From contig PHCV01000011.1 of the NCBI GenBank assembly GCA_002842395.1, positions 1 to 64,000 of the forward strand: a stretch of 64,000 nucleotides of DNA. The letters are read 5' to 3'. How positions within the stretch are numbered: position 1 is the stretch's first letter; every line of letters starts with the position of its first letter. The position numbers and the translations under genes are program-made. Shown here in pieces: positions 9,689 to 19,681 of this stretch. Below the pieces are notes generated by a model, which had not been told where the DNA came from, did no database searches, and saw only the letters and a list, made by a program, of their open reading frames with translations. This DNA is from Betaproteobacteria bacterium HGW-Betaproteobacteria-11. GTDB taxonomy: Bacteria > Pseudomonadota > Gammaproteobacteria > Burkholderiales > Rhodocyclaceae.

Positions 9689-11017
9689 GTGGCAAATCCA
9701 AACACATCGCCATTGGGAAAAGCTGGAAAATACGGGGATCTGTGGAGTCGTCTGTTGTTCTTGTTGGGTGCCCTTGTTGTTTACCGCATAGGTGCTCATA
9801 TTCCGGTTCCAGGAATTGATCCGGTACGGTTGGCCGAGTTGTTCCAATCACAGCAGGGCGGGATTCTCGGTGTCTTTAACCTTTTTTCCGGCGGCGCGCT
9901 TTCTCGATTTACGATTTTTGCCCTGGGGATAATGCCTTACATATCCTCGTCGATCATCATGCAGTTGATGACGATTGCAGTTCCCTCATTGGAGACCTTG
10001 AAAAAGGAGGGTGAGGCTGGACGTCGCAAGATCACGCAATACACACGGTATGGTACCGTGGCCTTGGCGCTGTTTCAGGGGATTGGCATTGCTATTGCTC
10101 TCGAGTCACAGGCAGGCCTTGTACTTGATCCAGGCTTGATGTTTCGTTTCGTTACTGTCATGACGCTGTTGACGGGTACGATGTTTCTCATGTGGCTCGG
10201 CGAACAAATTACTGAACGTGGTCTTGGCAATGGGATTTCGATAATTATTTTTGCGGGGATTGCGGCTGGTTTACCCAATGCGCTTGGTGGATTATTTGAG
10301 CTCGTTCGCACAGGAGCAATGCATCCAGTTTCTGCTTTATTTATCGTTATCCTCGTAATGTTGGTTACAGCATTTGTTGTCTTTGTCGAAAGAGGACAAA
10401 GAAAGATCCTGGTTAACTATGCCAAAAGGCAGGTTGGAAACAAAATTTATGGTGGGCAAAGTTCACATTTGCCGCTCAAGTTAAACATGTCGGGCGTCAT
10501 TCCTCCCATTTTTGCTTCTTCCATCATCTTATTTCCGGCCACGGCCGCCAGTTGGTTCGGGAGTGAAGAAAGTCTGCGCTGGTTGAAGGATGCAGCATCT
10601 GCACTTGCTCCCGGGCAACCTGTCTATGTGATGCTTTATGCTACAGCGATTGTATTTTTCTGTTTTTTTTATACCGCGTTGGTTTTCAACTCAAAAGAAA
10701 CAGCCGATAACTTGAAAAAGAGTGGCGCCTTCATTCCTGGGATAAGGCCCGGCGATCAAACGGCACGTTATATCGACAAGATACTCACCCGCCTGACGCT
10801 TGTCGGGGCTGCGTATGTGACCATCGTATGCTTGTTGCCTGAATTTCTTATCATTAAATGGAATGTGCCTTTTTATTTTGGTGGCACGAGCTTATTGATT
10901 ATCGTCGTAGTCACAATGGATTTCATGTCTCAAGTTCAGGCATATATCATGTCTCATCAGTATGAGAGTCTTCTGAAGAAGGCGAATTTCAAGGGATCGG
11001 GACTCTCAGCTCGATGA
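9689..11017 (+). CDS. secY: Protein translocase subunit SecY
   Basis: Begins with GTG at 9689 and encodes 442 residues with ten hydrophobic segments, the channel-forming subunit of the SecYEG translocon in the inner membrane. Visible family features are [15 protein letters not shown] (TM2 region), the cytoplasmic loop [15 protein letters not shown] and the C-terminal [13 protein letters not shown]. As in most proteobacteria it is embedded in the spc operon after rplO. Confidence 0.98.
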   Translation: MANPNTSPLGKAGKYGDLWSRLLFLLGALVVYRIGAHIPVPGIDPVRLAELFQSQQGGILGVFNLFSGGALSRFTIFALGIMPYISSSIIMQLMTIAVPSLETLKKEGEAGRRKITQYTRYGTVALALFQGIGIAIALESQAGLVLDPGLMFRFVTVMTLLTGTMFLMWLGEQITERGLGNGISIIIFAGIAAGLPNALGGLFELVRTGAMHPVSALFIVILVMLVTAFVVFVERGQRKILVNYAKRQVGNKIYGGQSSHLPLKLNMSGVIPPIFASSIILFPATAASWFGSEESLRWLKDAASALAPGQPVYVMLYATAIVFFCFFYTALVFNSKETADNLKKSGAFIPGIRPGDQTARYIDKILTRLTLVGAAYVTIVCLLPEFLIIKWNVPFYFGGTSLLIIVVVTMDFMSQVQAYIMSHQYESLLKKANFKGSGLSAR

Positions 11018-11020
11018 AGC

Positions 11021-11239
11021 ATGTCTAAAGAAGATGTTATTGAGATGCAGGGAGAGGTCATCGAGAATCTTCCGAATGCCACATTCCGGATCAAGCTGGA
11101 GAATGGGCATGTGTTACTTGGCCATATTTCCGGGAAGATGCGCATGCATTACATACGAATTCTCCCCGGAGACAAGGTCACAGTACAGTTGACGCCCTAT
11201 GATTTAAATAAGGGTCGAATAGTGTTTCGTGCAAAATAA
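11021..11239 (+). CDS. infA: Translation initiation factor IF-1
   Basis: 72 residues, a single S1/OB domain: [20 protein letters not shown] at the start and GRIVFRAK at the end. IF-1 blocks the A site during initiation. Its position between secY and rpmJ is typical of Betaproteobacteria, unlike E. coli where infA is elsewhere. Confidence 0.97.
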   Translation: MSKEDVIEMQGEVIENLPNATFRIKLENGHVLLGHISGKMRMHYIRILPGDKVTVQLTPYDLNKGRIVFRAK

Positions 11240-11265
11240 ACGTCCATATATCGGAAAGGATTCTT

Positions 11266-11379
11266 ATGAAAGTCATGGCTTCGATCAAGCGTATCTGCCG
11301 CAATTGCAAAGTGATCAGGCGAAAAGGTGTCGTCAGGATTATTTGCACGGATCCGCGGCACAAGCAGCGCCAAGGTTGA
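11266..11379 (+). CDS. rpmJ: 50S ribosomal protein L36 (zinc-binding form)
   Basis: A 37-codon gene: [20 protein letters not shown] followed by [17 protein letters not shown]. Cys11, Cys14, Cys27 and His32 form the zinc-ribbon typical of the C+ form of L36. AAAGGA (11255-11260) precedes the ATG. L36 helps organise 23S rRNA in the 50S. It closes the spc group. Confidence 0.97.
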   Translation: MKVMASIKRICRNCKVIRRKGVVRIICTDPRHKQRQG

Positions 11380-11462
11380 TTGAGAAACTGGCATCGGATA
11401 TAATTTCGCGTTTTAGTTTTGTTGACAAATAACTTCTCGAAGAGAGACAAACAGGTAGACAC

Positions 11463-11828
11463 ATGGCTCGGATAGCAGGCGTTAATATTCCAAATCACCA
11501 GCATACCGAGATTGCATTGACTGCAATCTTTGGAATTGGTCGTACTCGTGCACAGAAAATTTGCGATGCAGCTGGTATCAAGCGCTCGACAAAGGTGAAA
11601 GAACTCAACGACAGAGAGATGGAGCGCCTTCGTGATGAGGTTGGCAAATTCACGGTAGAGGGCGACTTGCGCCGCGAGGTGACAATGAGTGTCAAGCGCC
11701 TCATGGATCTGGGTTGCTATCGGGGTGTGCGCCATCGTCGTGGGTTGCCAGTGCGTGGCCAACGGACACGTACTAATGCGCGAACCCGAAAGGGCCCGCG
11801 TAAGGCAATTGCTGCCGCCAAGAAGTAA
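11463..11828 (+). CDS. rpsM: 30S ribosomal protein S13
   Basis: 121 residues with [20 protein letters not shown] at the start and the basic C-terminus [21 protein letters not shown]13 contacts P-site tRNA and L5. First gene of the alpha operon, 83 bp after rpmJ; GAGAGA lies upstream of the ATG. Confidence 0.98.
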   Translation: MARIAGVNIPNHQHTEIALTAIFGIGRTRAQKICDAAGIKRSTKVKELNDREMERLRDEVGKFTVEGDLRREVTMSVKRLMDLGCYRGVRHRRGLPVRGQRTRTNARTRKGPRKAIAAAKK

Positions 11829-11844
11829 TCCAGGGACTAATTAA

Positions 11845-12234
11845 ATGGCTAAGACTGCGACAAAAGTTAGAAAGAAAATCAAGAAAAATGTTGTTGAAGG
11901 CGTGGCTCACGTTCACGCATCCTTCAACAACACGATTATTACCATTACGGATCGCCAGGGGAATGCGCTCTCCTGGGCAACCTCAGGTGGAGCTGGATTC
12001 AAGGGGTCCCGGAAGTCGACACCTTTTGCGGCCCAGATTGCGGCTGAGGCAGCAGGAAAAGTAGCTGTGGAATGTGGTGTCAAGAATCTTGAGGTTCGTA
12101 TCAAGGGGCCGGGTCCGGGTCGTGAATCTGCTGTGCGGGCGCTCAATGCCTTAGGCATGAAGATCACCAGTATTACTGATATCACGCCTATTCCCCATAA
12201 TGGATGCCGGCCACCGAAGCGCCGCAGAATTTAA
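11845..12234 (+). CDS. rpsK: 30S ribosomal protein S11
   Basis: 129 residues ending with the canonical [16 protein letters not shown]. The central [18 protein letters not shown] is also diagnostic. S11 lies on the platform near the Shine-Dalgarno helix. Confidence 0.98.
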   Translation: MAKTATKVRKKIKKNVVEGVAHVHASFNNTIITITDRQGNALSWATSGGAGFKGSRKSTPFAAQIAAEAAGKVAVECGVKNLEVRIKGPGPGRESAVRALNALGMKITSITDITPIPHNGCRPPKRRRI

Positions 12235-12255
12235 GAAAACAGAGGATAAACCGTA

Positions 12256-12885
12256 ATGGCCCGTAATCTTGATGCCAAGTGCCGTCAGTGTCGTCGTGAA
12301 GGCGAAAAGCTTTTTCTTAAAGGCGAGAAATGTTTTACCGATAAGTGCTCTGTAGAGCGACGCGCTTATGCCCCGGGACAGCATGGCCAGAAATCTGGAC
12401 AGCGGCTTTCGGGGTATGGAACGCAGTTGCGCGAAAAACAAAAAATTCGTCGCATTTATGGTGTGCTGGAACGGCAATTCCGTAAGGTTTTTTCCGTTGC
12501 TGACCGTAAAAAGGGAGCAACCGGCGAGAATTTGCTGCAATTGCTTGAAGGTCGTCTTGACACCGTAGCTTACCGCATGGGTTTTGGAATTTCGAGAGCC
12601 GAGGCGCGTCAGGTTGTTCGGCATAACGGTGTGCTGGTCAATGGCAAGAAGGTGGATATTCCGTCTTTTTGTTGCCGGCCAGGTGACGTCATCCAACTGT
12701 TGGATAAAACGAGACAGCAGCTTCGTACCAAGGCTGCGCTCGAAGCCGCCCAGTCTCGGGGCTTCCCGGAGTGGCTTGAGGTTGATATTAAGGATGGACG
12801 GGGTGTTTTCAAATCTTATCCCGCAAGGCAGGATTTGCCAGCTTCGATCAGCGAAGGCCTGGTCGTCGAATTGTATTCTCGCTAA
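12256..12885 (+). CDS. rpsD: 30S ribosomal protein S4
   Basis: 209 residues. It has the N-terminal four-cysteine zinc arrangement ([14 protein letters not shown] then CFTDKC) and an S4 RNA-binding domain at about residues 98-160. S4 nucleates 30S assembly and in E. coli represses the alpha operon. A stable hairpin follows before rpoA. Confidence 0.98.
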   Translation: MARNLDAKCRQCRREGEKLFLKGEKCFTDKCSVERRAYAPGQHGQKSGQRLSGYGTQLREKQKIRRIYGVLERQFRKVFSVADRKKGATGENLLQLLEGRLDTVAYRMGFGISRAEARQVVRHNGVLVNGKKVDIPSFCCRPGDVIQLLDKTRQQLRTKAALEAAQSRGFPEWLEVDIKDGRGVFKSYPARQDLPASISEGLVVELYSR

Positions 12886-12896
12886 AAAACAGCTTT

Positions 12897-12925
12897 ACGC
12901 CTGACGTCTCGCGGACGTCAGGCGT
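12897..12925 (+). promoter_or_regulatory. Intercistronic hairpin between rpsD and rpoA
   Basis: A perfect 12-bp inverted repeat (ACGCCTGACGTC, 12897-12908, and its complement 12914-12925) with a 5-base loop TCGCG lies in the 63-bp gap. Only TTTCCC follows, so the U-tract is poor for a full terminator. A partial terminator, an RNA processing site or a 3' stabiliser that sets the ratio of S4 to alpha subunit are all possible. Confidence 0.7.
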
Positions 12926-12948
12926 TTCCCATTTGAAGGAAAGCAATA

Positions 12949-13926
12949 ATGCAAACACTCCTTAAACCTCGCAGTATCGATGTCCAGCAGCTTTCGCCGC
13001 TTCATGCCCGGGTGGTTATGGAACCCTTCGAGCGCGGTTTTGGCCACACTTTGGGTAACGCATTACGGCGGGTTCTACTCTCCTCGATGGAGGGAGTGGC
13101 GCCAACCGAGGTTGCTATCGACGGTGTTCTGCACGAGAATTCCACACTAGACGGTATCCGCGAGGATGTAGTCGATATTCTCTTGAATATCAAAGGGGTT
13201 GTGTTCAAGATGCACACCCGGCGTGAAGCAGTACTGACTCTGGCCAAATCCGGTGAGGGAGTGGTGACGGCAGCTGATATCGAGTGTGGGCATGATATTG
13301 AAATTGTCAATCCTGACCATGTGATTGCTCACCTGGCCCCCGGGGGGCAGTTGAAGATGCAGATTCGCATCGAGTCAGGCCGTGGGTACGTCGCAGCCAA
13401 CCAACGTCAGATCTCACGTGAAAACAAGATGATCGGGCAGATCATGCTTGATGCTTCCTTCAGTCCGGTACGTCGTGTCAGCTATGCCGTGGAATCCGCG
13501 CGGGTGGAAAAACGTACTGATCTGGATAAATTGATTCTCGATATCGAGACCAACGGGGCAATCGACAATGCCGAGGAAGCGATTCGTATCGCGGCGCGTA
13601 TTCTGATGGAGCAATTGTCGTTCTTCGCCGACCTTGAAGGTCTTCCCGCCGCTTCGGAAGCACCGAAGGCATCGACTATCGATCCGCTTTTGGAGCGTCC
13701 GGTGGATGATCTGGAATTGACTGTGCGTTCTGCCAATTGCCTCAAGGCCGAAAACATCTATTTCATTGGCGATCTGATCCAGCGTACAGAAATCGAACTC
13801 CTGAAGACACCTAATCTGGGTCGAAAGTCACTCAATGAAATCAAGGAAGTTCTGGCGTTGCGCGGCCTGACATTGGGCATGCGCCTTGAAGGCTGGCCAC
13901 CCGAAGGACTGGGGCGTTCTGCATAA
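12949..13926 (+). CDS. rpoA: RNA polymerase subunit alpha
   Basis: 325 residues with both domains. The N-terminal domain carries the assembly region [20 protein letters not shown] (residues 25-44). After a linker near residue 235, the C-terminal domain shows the [17 protein letters not shown] helix and the [14 protein letters not shown] motif that binds UP elements. The domain pattern and length are normal. It is in the alpha operon between rpsD and rplQ. Confidence 0.98.
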   Translation: MQTLLKPRSIDVQQLSPLHARVVMEPFERGFGHTLGNALRRVLLSSMEGVAPTEVAIDGVLHENSTLDGIREDVVDILLNIKGVVFKMHTRREAVLTLAKSGEGVVTAADIECGHDIEIVNPDHVIAHLAPGGQLKMQIRIESGRGYVAANQRQISRENKMIGQIMLDASFSPVRRVSYAVESARVEKRTDLDKLILDIETNGAIDNAEEAIRIAARILMEQLSFFADLEGLPAASEAPKASTIDPLLERPVDDLELTVRSANCLKAENIYFIGDLIQRTEIELLKTPNLGRKSLNEIKEVLALRGLTLGMRLEGWPPEGLGRSA

Positions 13927-14018
13927 GCATTGCTTTGCGCATCCGGGTTTCAATATCTCTAGATAACCATTAACCGGCTGTTTGCAGTGTGCGGCAGCCG
14001 CAATAAAAGAGGTCAATC

Positions 14019-14414
14019 ATGCGTCACGGTAACGGATTACGAAAACTTAACCGAACTTCCTCGCATCGCCTGGCGATGCTGCGCAACATGGCGGTTTCAT
14101 TGTTGCGTCATGAGGCAATCAAGACAACGCTGCCAAAGGCGAAGGAACTGCGCCGAGTGGTCGAGCCTCTGATCACCCTGGGCAAGAAGCCTAGCCTCGC
14201 CAATCGTCGCCTTGCCTTTGACCGGACGCGGGATCGCGATATCGTCGGCAAGCTGTTCAACGAACTTGGCCCGCGCTATGCCAGCCGTAATGGAGGCTAT
14301 CTGCGCATTCTGAAAATGGGTTTCCGGGTCGGCGACAATGCGCCCATGGCCTTTGTCGAACTACTGGATCGCCCCGAGGGCATCGAGCCGGATACCGGTC
14401 TTGCCGCAGAGTAA
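14019..14414 (+). CDS. rplQ: 50S ribosomal protein L17
   Basis: 131 residues starting [20 protein letters not shown], the canonical L17 opening, with [20 protein letters not shown] near the end. It is the last gene of the alpha operon, 92 bp after rpoA, and is followed by a strong terminator. Confidence 0.98.
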   Translation: MRHGNGLRKLNRTSSHRLAMLRNMAVSLLRHEAIKTTLPKAKELRRVVEPLITLGKKPSLANRRLAFDRTRDRDIVGKLFNELGPRYASRNGGYLRILKMGFRVGDNAPMAFVELLDRPEGIEPDTGLAAE

Positions 14415-14435
14415 ACCAGATCCGGTTAAGCAGCC

Positions 14436-14473
14436 AAAGTAAAAAGCCAGGCATTGCCTGGCTTTTTACTTTT
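14436..14473. terminator. Bidirectional terminator between rplQ and cysN
   Basis: A perfect 17-bp inverted repeat (14436-14452 and 14456-14472) with a 3-base loop: the core is GCCAGGC/GCCTGGC flanked by A5 on the left and T5 on the right, then ACTTTT. It can work as a factor-independent terminator on both strands, which suits the convergent rplQ and cysN genes. Confidence 0.95.
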
Positions 14474-14500
14474 CATGATTCTCCCGGATCGTGGATCCCG

Positions 14501-15793
14501 TCAGAGAATCATCCCGGCGGCGACGGTATTGTTTGTCGTATCGTCGATCACGATGAAGGCGCCCGTTGCCCGGTTCCGGCTATAGGCATCCACGCACAGT
14601 GGTTGTGCCAGACGAAAGGACACCCGGGCGATATCATTCATCGCCAGGTGATCTGCCGGCATCTGCTCGAGAGAGTTGATGTCGACGCGAAAATCAATGC
14701 TCGAAATGGCGGCCTTGCTCAGGCGCGTCGTCTGCCGGATGACATATTTACGTTGCGGGTCCAGCGGAGTCTCGGAAAGCCAGCAGACCATGGCCTCGAT
14801 TTGCCGTGTCACCAGCGCCGACTCTTGCGGCCGTACGATCATGTCGCCTCGCGAGACGTCGATTTCATTTTCGAGCAGCAGAGTGACCGACTGGCCGGCG
14901 ATAGCGGAGGGCAGTGACTGATCAAGGAGGTGAATGTCCTTGACATGTGATTTGATGCCAGCCGGAAGCACGAGAACCTCATCCCCCCTATGAATCTCGC
15001 CGGATTCGATGCGCCCCATGAAGCCGCGAAAATCATGCAATACCGGGTCATCGGCACGCTGTGGACGGCAGACATACTGAACAGGAAAACGGAAACGCTG
15101 ATCGGTTTCGCTAAACACGGTGGGAACGGATTCAAGTAGCTCCAGCAAGGTCGGCCCCTCGTACCAGGCCATGGCATCCCCTCGGTCGACCACCATGTCG
15201 CCATTCAACGCCGAGAGTGGAATGAAGGTAGCTTCTGCGATTCCAAGTTGCCGGGCGAAGGCCAGGTAGTCGCTGCGAATGCGGTCGAACACATCCTCGG
15301 CATGGCCGACCAGGTCCATCTTGTTGATGGCAACCACGAGGTGCGGAATCTCCATCAGGTGGGCTAGATAGGAGTGGCGCCGGGTCTGCGTCAACAGACC
15401 CTTGCGCGCATCGATCAGGATGATGGCCAGGCTGGCGGTGGAGGCGGCCGTCACCATGTTGCGGGTATATTGCTCATGGCCGGGGGCATCGGCGATGATG
15501 TACTTGCGGGTGCCGGTCGTGAAATATCGGTAGGCGACATCGATGGTGATGCCCTGCTCGCGCTCGGCTTGCAGGCCATCGGTCAGCAGGGACAGATCGA
15601 CTGCCTCGAGCCCCCGTCGTTCCGAAGTGCGCGCGATGGCGGAGAGCGTGTCGGCGAGGATGGTTTTGGTGTCGAAAAGCAGACGGCCGATCAGGGTGCT
15701 CTTGCCATCATCGACGCTGCCGCAGGTCAGAAAGCGCAGCAGGCCGGTATCGACTGGCGGCTGGCATTCGGGCAGGAGTTCGACTGCGCTCAT
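14501..15793 (-). CDS. cysN: Sulfate adenylyltransferase subunit 1 (GTPase)
   Basis: 430 residues, a translation-factor-like GTPase. G1 is GSVDDGKSTL (about residues 25-34), G3 is DAPGHEQYTRNM and G4 is NKMDL, followed by beta-barrel domains. With CysD it forms ATP sulfurylase, coupling GTP hydrolysis to synthesis of adenylyl sulfate. There is no fused CysC kinase domain, in line with an APS-reducing route through the cysH product. Its ATG overlaps the cysD stop (TGATG). Confidence 0.96.
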   Translation of the reverse strand: MSAVELLPECQPPVDTGLLRFLTCGSVDDGKSTLIGRLLFDTKTILADTLSAIARTSERRGLEAVDLSLLTDGLQAEREQGITIDVAYRYFTTGTRKYIIADAPGHEQYTRNMVTAASTASLAIILIDARKGLLTQTRRHSYLAHLMEIPHLVVAINKMDLVGHAEDVFDRIRSDYLAFARQLGIAEATFIPLSALNGDMVVDRGDAMAWYEGPTLLELLESVPTVFSETDQRFRFPVQYVCRPQRADDPVLHDFRGFMGRIESGEIHRGDEVLVLPAGIKSHVKDIHLLDQSLPSAIAGQSVTLLLENEIDVSRGDMIVRPQESALVTRQIEAMVCWLSETPLDPQRKYVIRQTTRLSKAAISSIDFRVDINSLEQMPADHLAMNDIARVSFRLAQPLCVDAYSRNRATGAFIVIDDTTNNTVAAGMIL

Positions 15794-16719
15794 CAGAAAT
15801 ATCCTTCCTTCTTGCGTTGTTCCATCGAGGCTTCCGAGGTCTGGTCATCCAGGCGGGTTGCGCCACGTTCGGTGATCGTCGTCTCGGCCGTCTCGAGAAT
15901 GATCTTGGCCGTGGTGTCGGCGGCGGATTCGACCGGGGCGGTACAGGGAATGTCGCCGACCGTGCGAAAGCGCACCATCAGCTCCTCGACCACATCATCC
16001 GTCCTGGCGGGAGTCAGCGCGGTGATGGGTTGGAGCAGTCCGTTGCGGCGCACGATCGGGCGCCGATGAGCGAAATAGATCGAAGGCAAGTCGAGTTTCT
16101 CGCGCTCGATGTATTGCCAGACATCGAGTTCGGTCCAGTTCGAGATCGGAAAGGCGCGAATGTTCTCGCCCTTGTGCACGCGGGCGTTGTAGAGATCCCA
16201 TAGCTCGGGTCGCTGGTTTTTCGGATCCCACTGACCGAATTCATCGCGAAAGGAAAAAATCCGTTCCTTGGCCCGTGCCTTCTCTTCGTCACGCCGCGCG
16301 CCGCCGATGCAGCAATCGAAACCGAATTCCTCGATGGCTTCGAGCAGCGTTATCGACTGATGCTTGTTGCGGGATTCATCCGCCGCTTTCAGCACGATCG
16401 TGCCGCGCCGCATCGAATCTTCGAGCGAGCGCACGATCAGGCGCTCGCTCAGTTCGCGGGCGCGACGATCACGGAATTCGATCACTTCCGGATAGTTATG
16501 CCCGGTATCGATATGCAGCAATGGAAAGGGAAAGCGTCCCGGGCGAAAAGCCTTCTCGGCCAGACGCAGCAAAACGATGGAATCCTTGCCGCCGGAAAAC
16601 AGCAGCGCCGGATTGGCGCATTGGCCGGCGACCTCGCGTAAAATATAAATCGACTCGGCTTCCAGCCAGTCCAGATGGGATAGCGCCGCCGGTCGATGTG
16701 ATAACGCCTGACTGCTCAT
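15793..16719 (-). CDS. cysD: Sulfate adenylyltransferase subunit 2
   Basis: 308 residues from the ATG at 16719 (MSSQALSHRPAALSHLDWLE); the frame remains open upstream but into cysH. The PP-motif FSGGKDSIVLLRLAEKAF (about residues 40-57) is the ATP pyrophosphatase loop. It catalyses AMP transfer to sulfate with CysN. The start overlaps the cysH stop by three bases (GTATGA), consistent with translational coupling. Confidence 0.96.
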   Translation of the reverse strand: MSSQALSHRPAALSHLDWLEAESIYILREVAGQCANPALLFSGGKDSIVLLRLAEKAFRPGRFPFPLLHIDTGHNYPEVIEFRDRRARELSERLIVRSLEDSMRRGTIVLKAADESRNKHQSITLLEAIEEFGFDCCIGGARRDEEKARAKERIFSFRDEFGQWDPKNQRPELWDLYNARVHKGENIRAFPISNWTELDVWQYIEREKLDLPSIYFAHRRPIVRRNGLLQPITALTPARTDDVVEELMVRFRTVGDIPCTAPVESAADTTAKIILETAETTITERGATRLDDQTSEASMEQRKKEGYF

Positions 16720-17465
16720 ACGGGTGTTTCCTCTTTCTTGATGCGTTGCAGGCGGCCGTCGACCAGGTGCAGGCCGCACTCTTTGGTTTGCGGATTTTCC
16801 CACCACCAGCGGCCGGCGCGAATATCTTCGCCGGGGGCGATGGCGCGCGTGCAGGGCGCGCAGCCGATGCTGGGATAATTTTGTTCGTGCAGGGCGTTAT
16901 AGGGCACGTCGTGCGCACGCAGGTAAGCCCAGACCTCGGCCTCGCTCCAGTCCGCCAGCGGGCTGATCTTGGCGATGCCGTGCTGCGGGTCGGGCGCGAT
17001 CGGCTGCAGCCCTTCGCGGGTCATGGCTTGCGTCGCCCGCAAGCCGGTAATCCAGGCCCGCTTGCCGGCCAGAGCGCGTTCCAGGGGCGCGACCTTGCGC
17101 GCATGACAGCAGGCCTTGCGCGCTTCGATCGAGTCATAGAAGCCGTTGATCCCATAGTGCCGGACGCAGGCCTCGACGTCTGCCGGATGCGGAAAGATGA
17201 TCTTGATGCGACGGCGGTAGTGCCGTTCGGCACGGGTGATGAGATCGTAGGTTTCCGCGGGCAGGCGGCCGGTATCGAGCGAAAAAATATCTATCTCAAG
17301 CTGCTTGCGCCAGATGATGTCGGTCAGCACCATGTCCTCGGCGCCCAGGCTGTTGGCAAACGCGACCGGCGAGAAATCGCGCACGGCGGTGGCAAGCAGG
17401 GCGACGACCGCCGCGGTTTTGGTGGTCAGTTGCTCGGGTTGAACCGATGACGTGTCGGGCAGCAT
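16716..17465 (-). CDS. cysH: Adenylyl-sulfate (APS) reductase, 4Fe-4S type
   Basis: 249 residues. Cys119-Cys120 and Cys202-X2-Cys205 are the ligands of the 4Fe-4S cluster found in APS reductases, and the C-terminal ECGLH (Cys230) is the catalytic cysteine. Presence of the CC and CXXC pairs separates it from the E. coli PAPS reductase. It reduces APS to sulfite and AMP. Neighbours supply the substrate (CysDN) and the next step (sulfite reductase). Confidence 0.95.
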   Translation of the reverse strand: MLPDTSSVQPEQLTTKTAAVVALLATAVRDFSPVAFANSLGAEDMVLTDIIWRKQLEIDIFSLDTGRLPAETYDLITRAERHYRRRIKIIFPHPADVEACVRHYGINGFYDSIEARKACCHARKVAPLERALAGKRAWITGLRATQAMTREGLQPIAPDPQHGIAKISPLADWSEAEVWAYLRAHDVPYNALHEQNYPSIGCAPCTRAIAPGEDIRAGRWWWENPQTKECGLHLVDGRLQRIKKEETPV

Positions 17466-17477
17466 GCTTGGAAAACC

Positions 17478-17984
17478 TCAGCCGAAGCGGCGGCGAAAAT
17501 GTGGCAGGCGCTGACCGACCGCCGCTTGATAAGCCCCCGGATAATCGGCCAGACCCAGCAGGGCATCGTTCGCGTCCCGGCTTTCTGGAATCAGGAAGGC
17601 ATCGAAGCCCGCGCGGCGGAGAAAGAACAACTGGTCACGGCCGATATCGCCGACCGCGCGCAGCTCGCCCGAGTAATTGTACCGTTCGCGGAGCAGCCGG
17701 GCCGTCGAATAACCGCGGCCGTCGGTGAACTTGGGAAACTCGACGGCGATCAGGGGCAGAAGACGCAGATCAGGCACCAGGTCTTCGACGCGAAAAGTCG
17801 GCGCTAGCGAGACGCCGATCGTACCGACGCGTTGCCGGAGGGTGTCGCGATGCGCCAGCCAGAACGACGCGGGAAGCAGAATCGGTCCGTCGGGAAGCGT
17901 CGATGAGGCGGCATCTGCCGCCGGATCGACGCGTTGCCAGGGGTCGGCTTCGAGGTGGCCGTGGCGGATCAGTTGTTCAGGCAT
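17478..17984 (-). CDS. DUF934 family protein of the sulfate reduction operon
   Basis: 168 residues from the ATG at 17984 (MPEQLIRHGHLEADPWQRVD), which overlaps the sulfite reductase stop by three bases. The conserved core is VEFPKFTDGRGYSTARLLRE (about residues 80-99), matching the DUF934 family. Members are nearly always next to cysI and are thought to assist sulfite reductase, perhaps as an electron transfer or flavoprotein-linked partner, but the function is unproven. Operon position supports a role in sulfite reduction. Confidence 0.85.
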   Translation of the reverse strand: MPEQLIRHGHLEADPWQRVDPAADAASSTLPDGPILLPASFWLAHRDTLRQRVGTIGVSLAPTFRVEDLVPDLRLLPLIAVEFPKFTDGRGYSTARLLRERYNYSGELRAVGDIGRDQLFFLRRAGFDAFLIPESRDANDALLGLADYPGAYQAAVGQRLPHFRRRFG

Positions 17985-19668
17985 CGATGAGCTCCTGGTC
18001 GGCTGCGGCGGCATTCACGGGATCTTTGGCGTAGGCTGTCGCGCGGAAGGGTTCGAGACCGAGACGGGCAAGCGTCTCGTTGAAGGTCTCGCCTTCGTGG
18101 CGGAGGGCGAGGTAGGTGGCGATCAGTCGTTCGACGACCTCCGGCACCTCGGCGGCAGCGAAGGAGCGACCGATCACCTCGCCATAACGCGTCGCGTTGC
18201 CCTGGGTGCCGCCCAGCGTGATCTGATACCACTCTTCGCCGTGCTTATCGACACCGAGAATGCCGATGTTGCCCAGATGGTGGTGACCGCAGGAATTCAT
18301 GCAGCCGGAGATGTTGAGCGCCAGATCGCCAATGTCGAATAAGTAGTCGAGCTCGTCGAAGCGTTCCTGGATCGCCTTGGCGATCGGAATCGATTTGGCG
18401 TTGGCCAGCGAGCAAAAATCCCCGCCGGGGCAGACGATCATGTCGGTCAGCAGACCGTGCGTCGCATTGGCCAAACCGGCGCGGCGAGCTTCCTGCCAGA
18501 GTGAAAACAACTCGCGTTGCGGCACATCGGCGAGCACCAGATTCTGTTCGTGCATGGTGCGGATTTCACCAAAGCTGAAACGGTCGGCAAATTGGGCGGC
18601 GGCTTCCATCTGTTCGGTGGTGGCATCACCGGGTGCGCATCCGGCCTGCTTCAGGGTGAGGACGACGACGGCATAGCCGGCAACCCTGTGCGGCTTGACG
18701 TTGCGACTCAGCCAGCGGGCAAAGGCGGGGTTGTCCACCTTCACGGCGGACAAGTCCTCGTTTTCCAGGCGCTCGTAGGGCGGTGGCGCAAAGTAAGCAC
18801 TGACCCGAGCGACTTCTTCGGCGGTCAACGTTTGCGGCCCGTCTTTCAAGTGCGCCCATTCCTCCTCGACCTGACGGGCAAACTCGGCGCCGCCGAGGGC
18901 TTTGACCAGAATCTTGATCCGTGCCTTCCAGACATTGTCGCGCCGCCCGTAGCGGTTATAGACCCGCACCACGGCCTCGCTGTAGGTCAACAGGTGCGGC
19001 CAGGGCAGAAAGTCGCGGATTTTCTGGGCGAGCAGCGGAGTGCGGCCGAGGCCGCCACCGGCATAGACGGTGAAACCCAACTCCCCGGCCTCATTGGTGA
19101 CCAGTTGAAAGGCCAGATCATAGGCATGGAGCACGGCCCGGTCTTCCCGCGCACCGTTGAAGGCCACCTTGAATTTGCGCGGCAGATACTCGAACTCGGG
19201 GTGAAAGGTGGACCATTGCCGCAGGATCTCGGCCCAGGGGCGCGGATCAGCGATTTCGTCGGCGGCGACCCCGGCGAAGGGATCGGTGGTGATGTTGCGG
19301 ATGCAGTTGCCGGAGGTCTGGATCGCATGCATGTCCACACTGGCCAGTCGTTCGAGGATGTCCGGCGCCTCGGGCAGCTTGACCCAGTTCAGTTGCAGGT
19401 TTTGCCGTGTCGTGAAATGTCCGACCCCCCGGTCGAAATCGCGGGTGATCGAGGCCAGTGTGCGCATCTGCTGCGATGAAAGCTGGCCATAGGGGATGGC
19501 GATGCGCAGCATCGGCCCGTGGCGCTGAATGTACAGCCCGTTTTTCAGGCGCAGCGGACGGAATTCATCCTCACCGAGCTTGCCGGCCAGGAAGCGCTCG
19601 GTCTGGTTGCGGAACACCTTGACCCGGGCTGCGATCATCTTGCGGTCGAAGTCGTCGTAGTGGTACAT
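17977..19668 (-). CDS. cysI: Sulfite reductase hemoprotein subunit
   Basis: 563 residues from the ATG at 19668 (MYHYDDFDRKMIAARV). It carries two ferredoxin-like half domains and the siroheme/4Fe-4S ligand set Cys413-X5-Cys419 (CPGGDFC) and Cys456-X3-Cys460 (CMNSC). It reduces sulfite to sulfide with six electrons. No flavoprotein CysJ is nearby, so electrons may come from ferredoxin or from an unknown partner. A nitrite reductase role is less likely given the cys operon context. Confidence 0.92.
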   Translation of the reverse strand: MYHYDDFDRKMIAARVKVFRNQTERFLAGKLGEDEFRPLRLKNGLYIQRHGPMLRIAIPYGQLSSQQMRTLASITRDFDRGVGHFTTRQNLQLNWVKLPEAPDILERLASVDMHAIQTSGNCIRNITTDPFAGVAADEIADPRPWAEILRQWSTFHPEFEYLPRKFKVAFNGAREDRAVLHAYDLAFQLVTNEAGELGFTVYAGGGLGRTPLLAQKIRDFLPWPHLLTYSEAVVRVYNRYGRRDNVWKARIKILVKALGGAEFARQVEEEWAHLKDGPQTLTAEEVARVSAYFAPPPYERLENEDLSAVKVDNPAFARWLSRNVKPHRVAGYAVVVLTLKQAGCAPGDATTEQMEAAAQFADRFSFGEIRTMHEQNLVLADVPQRELFSLWQEARRAGLANATHGLLTDMIVCPGGDFCSLANAKSIPIAKAIQERFDELDYLFDIGDLALNISGCMNSCGHHHLGNIGILGVDKHGEEWYQITLGGTQGNATRYGEVIGRSFAAAEVPEVVERLIATYLALRHEGETFNETLARLGLEPFRATAYAKDPVNAAAADQELIDA

Positions 19669-19681
19669 CAGGCAGTCTCCG

